A stretch of 64,000 nt of DNA from Desulfovibrio legallii (lineage in GTDB: Bacteria; Desulfobacterota; Desulfovibrionia; Desulfovibrionales; Desulfovibrionaceae): positions 148,894-212,893 of the forward strand of contig NZ_FNBX01000001.1 in assembly GCF_900102485.1 (NCBI RefSeq), given 5' to 3'. Positions 57,399 to 64,000 of the stretch are shown one piece after another (positions within the stretch are counted from its first letter, which is position 1; each line of letters starts with the position of its first letter). Made by a program: the position numbers and the translations under genes. The notes under the pieces were generated by a model. It worked only from the letters and a program-made list of their open reading frames with translations. It searched no databases and was not told where the DNA came from.

Positions 57399-58625
57399 AT
57401 GCATCGCATCTGTAAAGCCGCCATTGCTTCCATCTGGTTCATGCTGCTGACCCTGCCGGTGCTGGGCATCAAGCTCAACACCGTTGACCGCACGGTCAGC
57501 TGGCGTTTTGACCGCATCCTTATTCTGGGCGCGGCCATCTTCGGCCTGGCCCTGATCTGGGACTGGTGTTTCACCCGCAAGGCCCGCGGGCTGCCCTTGC
57601 TCTCCCTGCCGCGCGCGGGCGGCTTCTTCGCCCGCCTGGCGACGCTGCGCCAGCGGCCCCGCGTGCTCACGGCAGCCCTGGGCGCGGTGCTGGGGGTCAT
57701 GGTGATCATGCCCTGGGTCAGCTCCTTCTACCAGACCAACATCATGATTTCGGCCCTGCTCTATGTAATGCTGGCCCTGGGCCTGAACATTGTGGTAGGC
57801 TTGGCCGGCCAGCTGGTGCTGGGCTATGTGGCCTTTTACGCTGTGGGCGCATACACCTACGGCCTGCTCAACCAGTTTTTCGGCCTGGGCTTCTGGGCCT
57901 GCCTGCCCGTAGGCGGGGTCATGGCCATCCTTTTTGGCCTGGCGCTGGGCTTTCCCGTGCTGCGCCTGCGCGGGGACTATCTGGCCATCGTCACCCTGGG
58001 CTTCGGCGAGATCGTGCGCCTGACCCTCCAGAACTGGACCAGCGTCACCGGCGGGCCGCGCGGCATCGACAACATCCCCCGGCCAGGTCTGTTCGGTCTG
58101 CAGATGGATATCAGCGCCAGCACCACCTATGTGTACTACCTGGTGCTGGCGGCCGTCATCGTTACCATTGTGGTCATCAGCCGGCTGAAAAACTCCCGCG
58201 TGGGGCTGGCCCTGCAGGCGCTGCGCGAGGATGAAATCGCCTGCGAGGCCATGGGCATAGACATCACCCGCGTGAAGCTCTCGGCCTTTGCCCTGGGCTC
58301 TTGCTGGGCGGGCTTTGCCGGGGTCATCTTCGCGGCCAAGACCACCTACATCAATCCCTCCAGCTTCACCTTCATGGAATCGGCCATGATCCTCTCCATG
58401 GTGGTGCTGGGCGGCATGGGCTCCATCACCGGCGTGGTCATTGCGGCCATGATCCTCATTCTGGTGCCGGAGTACCTGCGGGCCTTTTCCGAATACCGCA
58501 TGCTGCTCTTCGGCCTGACCATGGTGATCATGATGCTTTTCCGTCCGCAGGGACTCATCAGCGGCGAGCGCCGCCGCTACCGCATCAGCGCCCCGCACGG
58601 CGATGGCAAAGGAGAACTCCCGTGA
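57399..58625 (+). CDS. livM: Branched-chain amino acid ABC transporter permease LivM
   Basis: 408 aa. An N-terminal extension of about 110 residues with two or three hydrophobic stretches precedes the LivM core (ALGLNIVVGLAGQLVLGYVA, FYAVGAYTYGLL, AMGIDITRVKLSAFALGS). It is an inner-membrane partner of LivH and overlaps livG by four bases (GTGA). Confidence 0.93.
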   Translation: MHRICKAAIASIWFMLLTLPVLGIKLNTVDRTVSWRFDRILILGAAIFGLALIWDWCFTRKARGLPLLSLPRAGGFFARLATLRQRPRVLTAALGAVLGVMVIMPWVSSFYQTNIMISALLYVMLALGLNIVVGLAGQLVLGYVAFYAVGAYTYGLLNQFFGLGFWACLPVGGVMAILFGLALGFPVLRLRGDYLAIVTLGFGEIVRLTLQNWTSVTGGPRGIDNIPRPGLFGLQMDISASTTYVYYLVLAAVIVTIVVISRLKNSRVGLALQALREDEIACEAMGIDITRVKLSAFALGSCWAGFAGVIFAAKTTYINPSSFTFMESAMILSMVVLGGMGSITGVVIAAMILILVPEYLRAFSEYRMLLFGLTMVIMMLFRPQGLISGERRRYRISAPHGDGKGELP

Positions 58626-59407
58626 CCCCCGTGCTGGAAGTACAGGATCTGACCCAGGATTTCGGCGGCCTGCGCGCCCTCAACGAAGTTTCCCTGACCG
58701 TGAACGAAGGGGAAATTGTGGCCCTTATCGGCCCCAACGGCGCGGGCAAGACCACCTTTTTCAACTGCGTCACGGGCATCTACACCCCCACCGAAGGCAA
58801 GGTGCGCCTCTATGACGCCCAGGGGCGGCAGCATGTGCTCAACGGTGTGAAGCCCCACAAAATCACGGTTATGGGCATGGCCCGCACCTTTCAGAACATC
58901 CGCCTGTTCGGCGAAATGACCGTGCTGGAAAACGTTATGATCGGCCGCCACTGCCGCACCCGCGCAGGGATCTGGGGCGCGCTCGTCCGCGACGGCCGCA
59001 CCCGCAAAGAAGAGCAGAAAAGCATCGACCAGAGCTACGCCCTGCTCCAGCTTGTGCATCTGGACGAATTCTGGAACGAAGCCGCCCACAACCTGCCCTA
59101 CGGCGCGCAGCGCCGCCTGGAAATCGCCCGCGCCCTGGCCACGGAGCCGCGCATGCTCCTGCTGGACGAACCCGCCGCGGGCATGAACCCCCAGGAAACC
59201 AACGACCTCAAAGACCTGGTCCGCTCCATTCGCGACGCCAAAAAGCTCTCCATCCTGCTCATTGAGCACGATATGAGCATGGTCATGTCCCTTTCCGACC
59301 GCATCTATGTGATGGAGTACGGCTCCTGCATCGCCACGGGCACGCCGGCGGAAATCCGCGTCAACCCCCGCGTCATCAAGGCCTATCTGGGAGAAAGCGA
59401 TGCTTGA
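58622..59407 (+). CDS. livG: Branched-chain amino acid ABC transporter ATPase LivG
   Basis: 261 aa. The start is a GTG within the livM stop, with GGAG upstream. Walker A is GPNGAGKTT, signature LPYGAQRRLEIARALA, Walker B MLLLDEP, followed by the LivG-specific AAGMNPQET. It overlaps livF by eight bases. Confidence 0.95.
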   Translation: MTPVLEVQDLTQDFGGLRALNEVSLTVNEGEIVALIGPNGAGKTTFFNCVTGIYTPTEGKVRLYDAQGRQHVLNGVKPHKITVMGMARTFQNIRLFGEMTVLENVMIGRHCRTRAGIWGALVRDGRTRKEEQKSIDQSYALLQLVHLDEFWNEAAHNLPYGAQRRLEIARALATEPRMLLLDEPAAGMNPQETNDLKDLVRSIRDAKKLSILLIEHDMSMVMSLSDRIYVMEYGSCIATGTPAEIRVNPRVIKAYLGESDA

Positions 59408-60104
59408 GCTCAGCCATGTGGACACCTATTACGGCAATATCCAGGCCCTGCGCGACATCACGCTCAACGTGGAAGAAGGCGACATCGTCACCCTTATCGG
59501 GGCCAACGGCGCGGGCAAATCCACCACACTCATGACCATTTGCGGCATCAATCGGCCCCGCCAGGGCGAAATTCTCTGGTACGGCAAGCCCATCCACACC
59601 CTGCCGCCGCACGAAATCGTGGCCTTGGGCATCTCGCAGGTGCCGGAAGGCCGCCTTATCTTCCCCGACCTGAGCGTGAGCGAAAATCTGGACCTGGGCG
59701 CTTTTCTGCGGCGCGACCCCGCCGCCGTGAAGCAGGACCTGGACTACGTTTTCAGCCTCTTTCCCATTCTGGCCGAACGCCGCCGCCAGCTGGGCGGCAC
59801 CCTCTCCGGCGGGGAGCAGCAGATGCTTGCCATCAGCCGCGCCCTCATGGCCCGCCCCAAGCTCCTTTTGCTGGACGAACCTTCCCTGGGCCTTGCCCCC
59901 ATCATCATCCAGCAGATTTTTGACATCATCCGCAAGGTCAACGCCGACGGCACTACCGTCTTTCTGGTGGAGCAGAACGCCAACCAGGCCCTGCGCATTG
60001 CCAACCGCGGGTATGTGATGGAAAACGGCCGCATCGTCATGCACGACACGGCCGCCAATCTTCTCAAAAGCGAACAGGTCCGCAAAGCCTACCTGGGCGT
60101 CTAA
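59400..60104 (+). CDS. livF: Branched-chain amino acid ABC transporter ATPase LivF
   Basis: 234 aa. Walker A GANGAGKST, signature LSGGEQQMLAISRALM, Walker B LLLLDEPSLGLAP. It completes the LivKHMGF importer. The TAA stop is the first three bases of a truncated family A repeat copy. Confidence 0.95.
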   Translation: MLELSHVDTYYGNIQALRDITLNVEEGDIVTLIGANGAGKSTTLMTICGINRPRQGEILWYGKPIHTLPPHEIVALGISQVPEGRLIFPDLSVSENLDLGAFLRRDPAAVKQDLDYVFSLFPILAERRRQLGGTLSGGEQQMLAISRALMARPKLLLLDEPSLGLAPIIIQQIFDIIRKVNADGTTVFLVEQNANQALRIANRGYVMENGRIVMHDTAANLLKSEQVRKAYLGV

Positions 60105-60152
60105 GGCATTTCGACTTTGAAATGCCCTGGCGGCTGCGTGAGCAGACGCCCG
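60102..60152 (-). repeat. Palindromic intergenic repeat, family A copy 6 (truncated, inverted)
   Basis: TAAGGCATTTCGACTTTGAA, the 3' hairpin end, then TGGCGGCTGCGTGAGCAGAC; the remaining 95 bases or so are missing. The TAA is the livF stop codon. Confidence 0.8.
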
Positions 60153-60264
60153 CCCCGGCGGGCAGCCCGTACCCCGCACGCCTTCGTGCGGCCTTGCCCC
60201 TGGAACGGACTCTCCGCCCACCCGATAAGCATTCCTTCCCGCAGAAGCCGCCCTTTTCCCCTTC

Positions 60265-61371
60265 CTACAGGCAAGCCTTGACGGCGGCCAGCAGGCGGTC
60301 GATGGGTTCCGGCCGCGCGCCTTCGCCCATGACGCCCACGCGGACAACCTTGCCGGCCAGCGCGCCCAGACCGCCCGCCACTTCAATCTTGTGTTCCTGC
60401 CGCAGGCGCAGGCGCAGGGCGTTGGCGTCCACGCCGGCGGGCGGCACAAAGAGGTTCACCTGCGGGGCCGCGCCCTCCTTGACGTAGAGGCTGAAGCCCA
60501 GCGCGCCCAGGCCCTCCACCAGGCGTTGGTGCATGGCCTGGTGCCGGGCGAAGGAAGCCTCCAGCCCTTCAGTCAGCAGGTTGTCCAGGGCCTGGTGCAG
60601 GCCGTAGTACATATTGATGGGGGCCGTGTGGTGGTAAACGCGGGGCGATCCCTCCCAGTAGTTGCGGATCAGCGCCACATCCAGGTACCAGTTGGGCACC
60701 TTGGTCCTGCGTTTGGCCATGGCGTCCATGGCCGCGTCGGAGAAGGACGCGGGCGCGAGCCCGGGAGGGGTGGAAAGGCACTTTTGCGAGCCGCTGTAAA
60801 AGGCGTCGATGCCCCACTCGTCCACCCGCACGTCCACGCCGCCCAGGCCGGCCACGCTGTCCACCAGGAAGAGCGTGTCGCTGCCCTTGACCAGCGCGCC
60901 CAGGGCCGCCACGGGGTTGTTGACGCCTGTGGAGGTTTCGGCGTGCACCACAGCAAGCAGCTTGTAGTGCTTGCGGCGCAGCTGGGCTTCCACGGCTTCG
61001 GGCCGGATGGGCGTGCCCCAGGGGCATTCCACCGTGTCCACCGCCGCGCCCAGGCGCGAAGCCACCTCCACCATGCGGGAGCAGAACACGCCGTTGGTGA
61101 CGATGAGCACGGCGTCGCCAGGCTCCACCAGGTTGACGAAGCAGGCTTCCATGCCCGCCGAGCCCGTGCCGGAAATGGGGAAGGTAACAGCATTGCGGGT
61201 TTTGCACACGGCCCGCAGCTGCTCCTGCAGGGCGTCCATGAGTTTAAAGCAGTCCGGGTCCATATGCCCCAGGGTGGGGATGCCCATGGCTTTGAGCACG
61301 TTGGGGGCTACGGGGCTGGGACCGGGGGCCATGAGCAGCACCTGCTCCAGAGAACCGAGAACGGTGGTCAT
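60265..61371 (-). CDS. Class V aminotransferase (serine-pyruvate / alanine-glyoxylate type)
   Basis: 368 aa, PLP enzyme. The PLP lysine is K197 in SGSQKCLSTPPG. VNLVEPGDAVLIVTNGVF and HAETSTGV are typical of the serine-pyruvate/alanine-glyoxylate aminotransferase group. AGGAG precedes the ATG at 61371. Likely use is transfer of an amino group between serine, alanine, aspartate and glyoxylate or pyruvate; exact substrates cannot be told. It is a single gene. Confidence 0.85.
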   Translation of the reverse strand: MTTVLGSLEQVLLMAPGPSPVAPNVLKAMGIPTLGHMDPDCFKLMDALQEQLRAVCKTRNAVTFPISGTGSAGMEACFVNLVEPGDAVLIVTNGVFCSRMVEVASRLGAAVDTVECPWGTPIRPEAVEAQLRRKHYKLLAVVHAETSTGVNNPVAALGALVKGSDTLFLVDSVAGLGGVDVRVDEWGIDAFYSGSQKCLSTPPGLAPASFSDAAMDAMAKRRTKVPNWYLDVALIRNYWEGSPRVYHHTAPINMYYGLHQALDNLLTEGLEASFARHQAMHQRLVEGLGALGFSLYVKEGAAPQVNLFVPPAGVDANALRLRLRQEHKIEVAGGLGALAGKVVRVGVMGEGARPEPIDRLLAAVKACL

Positions 61372-61533
61372 GCTTTTCTCCTGGTTGGGGGAACATAGCC
61401 GCGACGCCGCACGGGCCGGACGCGCCCCGGCTTGAAAATCACCTAAGCATACCAGAGAGATGCCACGCACAGTGCCGGGCGTCAAGCGGTTCCCGGCGGG
61501 GCCGTCCAAGTGCCGCTCTGGGCCCCGCAAACG

Positions 61534-61572
61534 CAAAATCCCCGGCCCCGTGCAAAGACGGAAGCCGGGGAT
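61534..61572 (-). terminator. Terminator for the rubrerythrin transcript
   Basis: ATCCCCGGC (61538-61546) pairs perfectly with 61564-61572, 17-base loop. On the minus strand it is followed by TTTG. Confidence 0.6.
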
Positions 61573-61597
61573 AAAGGGCAAAAGCGCCATGGCTTCT

Positions 61598-61744
61598 TAG
61601 AGCAGATTACCGTTGAAAAATGCGTTCTCAACGTTTCCGGCACGCCGTTCCGGCGCTTAACAGCGCAAAATACCTCGCGCGTAGCCTGTACGGCAGCTGG
61701 CAGCCCGCACAGCCGCCAGGGCATTTCAAAATTGAAATGCCCTA
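61598..61744 (+). repeat. Palindromic intergenic repeat, family A copy 7
   Basis: TAGAGCAGATTA to AATGCCCTA. Hairpin 1 is CGTTGA...TCAACG, with changes on both arms relative to copy 4 (compensated). The 3' terminal CTA (61742-61744) is, on the minus strand, the TAG stop codon of the rubrerythrin gene. Confidence 0.88.
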
Positions 61745-62317
61745 GAACGTGTAGTTCAGTTCCGCGAAGTAGGCTTTGGGATGGGCGCAGGCCGGACAGA
61801 CCTCGGGAGCGTGCTCGCCCTCCACCAGACAGCCGCAGTTGAGACAGCGCCAGACCGTGGGCTTGTTGCGCACAAACATGCGGCCTTCCTTGATGTCGTT
61901 GGCCAGGCTCAGGAAGCGCTTCTCATGGTAGGCTTCGGCCACGGCAATGTTGCGCATGACGGCGGCCACCTCGGCAAAGCCCTCTTTTTCGGCCGTGGCG
62001 GCAAAGGAGGGATACATGGTGGTGTGCTCGTAGTTTTCGCCGCCGGCCGCGGCGCGCAGGTTGGCTTCGCTGGCACCGATGACGCCCGCGGGATAACCGG
62101 CCTGGATCTCTACCTCGCCGCCTTCAAGAAACTTGAACAGGCGCTTGGCGTGTTCCTTTTCCTGCAGGGCTGTTTCCTGAAAAATGTCCTGCACCAGCAC
62201 GTAGCCATCTTTTTTGGCTTGACCGGCAAAAAAGTCATAACGGTTGCGAGCCTCAGACTCGCCGGCAAAGGCGGTAAGGATGTTCTTCTCCGTCTGCGTG
62301 CCTTTCAAGGATTTCAT
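61742..62317 (-). CDS. rbr: Rubrerythrin
   Basis: 191 aa. An N-terminal ferritin-like di-iron domain (E20 in AGESEARNRYDFF, E53/H56 in EKEH, and the second EAYHEKRF) and a C-terminal rubredoxin-type FeS4 domain (CLNCG...CPACAHP) are complete. It reduces hydrogen peroxide in the cytoplasm of anaerobes. The ATG at 62317 has GAGAGG before it; an upstream in-frame codon at 62335 is less likely. The stop codon is supplied by a palindromic repeat. Confidence 0.96.
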   Translation of the reverse strand: MKSLKGTQTEKNILTAFAGESEARNRYDFFAGQAKKDGYVLVQDIFQETALQEKEHAKRLFKFLEGGEVEIQAGYPAGVIGASEANLRAAAGGENYEHTTMYPSFAATAEKEGFAEVAAVMRNIAVAEAYHEKRFLSLANDIKEGRMFVRNKPTVWRCLNCGCLVEGEHAPEVCPACAHPKAYFAELNYTF

Positions 62318-62381
62318 CACTGCCTCTCTTTGCACAAAAATGTGCAGGGTTGAGGATTAGTTACAAGAGTTGATCCACAAC

Positions 62382-62409
62382 AAAAAAGGGGATAGCCGCC
62401 GCCATCCCC
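62382..62409 (-). terminator. Rho-independent terminator of the Ser-rich protein gene
   Basis: Minus strand GGGGAT...ATCCCC (62388-62409) followed by six T. Confidence 0.85.
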
Positions 62410-62453
62410 CTCCATCGTTGGAAGTAATTACTGAAAGACCATCTGTCAAGGCT

Positions 62454-62930
62454 TCAGGCCTGGGCCGCCGCCAATTGGGCTTCCAGCGCCGCCAGCTGGG
62501 CCTGCAGGGCGTTCATCTTGCTCTCCACGGCCTGGTCGCCCGCCCCCGCCTGGTTGGCCAAACTCGTGAGCTGGCTCTTCAGAGATTCGATCTGCTTTTT
62601 GATGCTCTCCACCGTGTCGCTGCTGGAGGAAGACCCGCCGGAACCGCCCGCGGCCGCGCTGCCGCCTGCGCTGCCGGAGCTTTCCTCAGAGGTGGAGCTA
62701 TCGTCTGTGCTGTCGCCCTCGCTTTCCGCAGAGGCCGTCGTTGTGGAGCCGGAATCATACTTGTGGATGCTCTCCGAAAAAATCTTGCGGGCCTCGTCGG
62801 AAATATCCACCGTATCGCCGGAAGCCTCGCTGCTGCTCGTGCTGCTGCTGGCGCTGCCCGTGCCGTTGATGCCGAAAATTTCCTCAAGACTGGTGACGCC
62901 GTTGCTGCCGCTGATGGTGCTGATGCTCAT
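62454..62930 (-). CDS. Ser-rich protein with C-terminal coiled coil
   Basis: 158 aa, not firmly identified. The N-terminus (MSISTISGSNGVTSLEEIFG) and the DTVDISDEARKIF motif are seen in small proteins related to flagellar or secretion systems. The middle (about 65-105) is a Ser/Gly/Glu linker. Residues 105-155 form a heptad coiled coil (VESIKKQIESLKSQLTSLAN, ALQAQLAALEAQLAAAQ), FlxA-like in style. No signal peptide. AGGAGC precedes the ATG. A type III-exported or flagellum-linked protein is plausible. Confidence 0.7.
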   Translation of the reverse strand: MSISTISGSNGVTSLEEIFGINGTGSASSSTSSSEASGDTVDISDEARKIFSESIHKYDSGSTTTASAESEGDSTDDSSTSEESSGSAGGSAAAGGSGGSSSSSDTVESIKKQIESLKSQLTSLANQAGAGDQAVESKMNALQAQLAALEAQLAAAQA

Positions 62931-63134
62931 GGATTGCTCCTGCTTGCTTGTGGCGCGCTTGCCTGCCCGTGCAAGCCATTGCCGCCGCCCATAATGACGG
63001 AAAATTTTTCGCGCCTGACCGCTCCCTGCGGCAAAAGCAAAAATTATGCCGCGCGCCGCGCGCCTGCCCCCATCCAACGCAAAACCACGCCCCCCAGGCT
63101 TTACAGCCCCTGCCCCCTGTGGCAGCATGCCCCC

Positions 63135-63977
63135 ATGGCTGCAAAATCTGCCGCCCTTGCCCCGCCCCTGAGCGTCCCCTTCCTGCTGGCCGATGGCACC
63201 CTGCTCACTGCCGCCGTGCGGCCCTCGGCCCGTGCCCGGCGCACGCGCCTTTCCCTCAGCCCCGGCGGCGCTCTTACCCTCACCGTACCGCAGGGGCTGC
63301 CCCTGCAGCAGCTGGAAATGTGCCTGCCCAGCTTCCTGCCCTGGCTGGAGCGCGCCTGGAAGGCCCGGCGCGCCCGTGCGGCGGAACCCGCCCTGCCCCA
63401 GGCTATCCTTCTGCCGCTGCGCAACGCGCGCTTCGACGTAGCCCACGGCGGCAGCTTCGCCGCCGGGCGCGCCGCAGCCGTGGCCCCTGGCGCGCGCGCC
63501 CTGCTGCAAACAACACCCCAAGGCCGCGTGCTGGCAGTGGAAACGCCCGGCCTGCTGCGCCTCTACGGCCCTGCAGCGCCGGAGGCCTGCGCCGCGGCCC
63601 TGCAGCACTGGTGCCGCACCCTGGCCGCAACCCACTTGCCCCCTTATGTGGAAGACCTGGCCCTGCGCGGCGGCTTCGCCCTGGCCCGGACCAGCGTGCG
63701 CGACCAGCGCGGCCGCTGGGGCAGCTGCTCCCGGCGCCCCACGGCGGACGGCGCGCCGGCGGCACGCCTGAACCTCAACTGGCGCGCCTTGCTCCTGCCC
63801 CTGCCCCTGCTGGAACACCTCTGCTGGCACGAGCTGTGCCACCTGCGGCACATGAACCATTCCCCGGCCTACCGGGCCGAGCTGGCCCGCTACTCCCCCC
63901 GCTGGCCGGAACAGGAAAAAGCCCTCAACCGCGCCTGGCGCGCCCTGCCCCGCTGGGCTCTGCCCATGGAGGGGTAA
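63135..63977 (+). CDS. YgjP-like zinc metallopeptidase (DUF45)
   Basis: 280 aa. The gluzincin-like site WHELCHLRHMNH gives H232, E233, H236 and downstream H242, and RWGSCS (about 194-199) is the other conserved block of the YgjP/DUF45 family. The N-terminal 90 residues contain the VRPSARARRTRLSLSPGGAL strand region. No good ribosome-binding site precedes the ATG. The biological substrate is not known for the family. Confidence 0.85.
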   Translation: MAAKSAALAPPLSVPFLLADGTLLTAAVRPSARARRTRLSLSPGGALTLTVPQGLPLQQLEMCLPSFLPWLERAWKARRARAAEPALPQAILLPLRNARFDVAHGGSFAAGRAAAVAPGARALLQTTPQGRVLAVETPGLLRLYGPAAPEACAAALQHWCRTLAATHLPPYVEDLALRGGFALARTSVRDQRGRWGSCSRRPTADGAPAARLNLNWRALLLPLPLLEHLCWHELCHLRHMNHSPAYRAELARYSPRWPEQEKALNRAWRALPRWALPMEG

Positions 63978-63986
63978 AGATGCTTT

Positions 63987-64000
63987 TGTGGGGGGAAGGG
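63987..64000 (+). repeat. Start of a family B palindrome (cut by window end)
   Basis: TGTGGGGGGAAGGG equals the first 14 bases of the palindrome at 45926, again just downstream of a stop codon. Confidence 0.6.

Overview
The window is GC-rich (roughly two-thirds G+C in coding DNA), gene-dense chromosomal sequence. Its gene content and order point to a sulfate-reducing member of the Desulfovibrionaceae (Desulfovibrio sensu lato). Indicators are a ZraPSR-type sigma-54 stress module, split glycine decarboxylase genes (gcvPA/gcvPB), rubrerythrin, an ECF nickel transporter with the NikK/NikL accessory proteins typical of Desulfovibrio, FlgO-type lipoproteins, and a nitrogenase operon with two PII-like genes between the H and D genes. 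The taxonomic call is inference; there is no rRNA gene in the window. No tRNA, rRNA, CRISPR array, phage or transposase gene was seen.

Layout. 1-4208 (minus): ferric-ion-type ABC importer (binding protein, ATPase, fused permease, and a second ATPase cut by the window start). 4461-9077: two-component pair (sigma-54 response regulator and histidine kinase, minus), divergent from a SHOCT protein, a small lipoprotein and a ZraP/Spy-like metal chaperone, with a near-consensus -24/-12 promoter in front of them. 9332-10592: an unknown Ala-rich protein and a universal stress protein. 10764-17281: hisC-cmk followed by the glycine cleavage genes gcvT-gcvH-gcvPA-gcvPB. 17800-19830: chemoreceptor. 19943-23155 (minus): ychF and three small FlgO-like envelope genes. 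23352-31072: ispG-proS-xseA-xseB-ispA-dxs, a housekeeping and isoprenoid run. 31564-35936: TolC-type outer-membrane protein, a phosphatase remnant coupled to an ABC-type binding protein, and a formyltransferase. 35971-45511: an Fe-only nitrogenase (anf) island. 46099-50725: glutamine amidotransferase and nickel ECF transporter. 50859-55082: diguanylate cyclase, pseudouridine synthase, der. 55177-60104: complete liv branched-chain amino acid importer. 60265-64000: class V aminotransferase, rubrerythrin, a Ser-rich coiled-coil protein and a YgjP-like metallopeptidase.

The most distinctive region is the anf island. It holds anfH-nifI1-nifI2-anfD-anfG-anfK in one operon, divergent anfO, and an AnfA-type activator nearby with a Cys-X4-Cys motif at its N-terminus. 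The anfH promoter has a sigma-54 -24/-12 element and two GTAC-N6-G(T/A)AC dyads spaced three helical turns apart, as expected for an AnfA/VnfA-class activator. Cofactor assembly genes such as nifB are not in the window and must lie elsewhere.

A second theme is intergenic repeat DNA. A roughly 145-bp palindromic repeat family occurs seven times. In four copies the terminal TAG/TAA of the element is the stop codon of the neighbouring gene. There is also a separate GC-rich palindrome family, a 60-bp tandem amplification of the 3' end of a gene, and a 134-bp tandem duplication just downstream of anfK.
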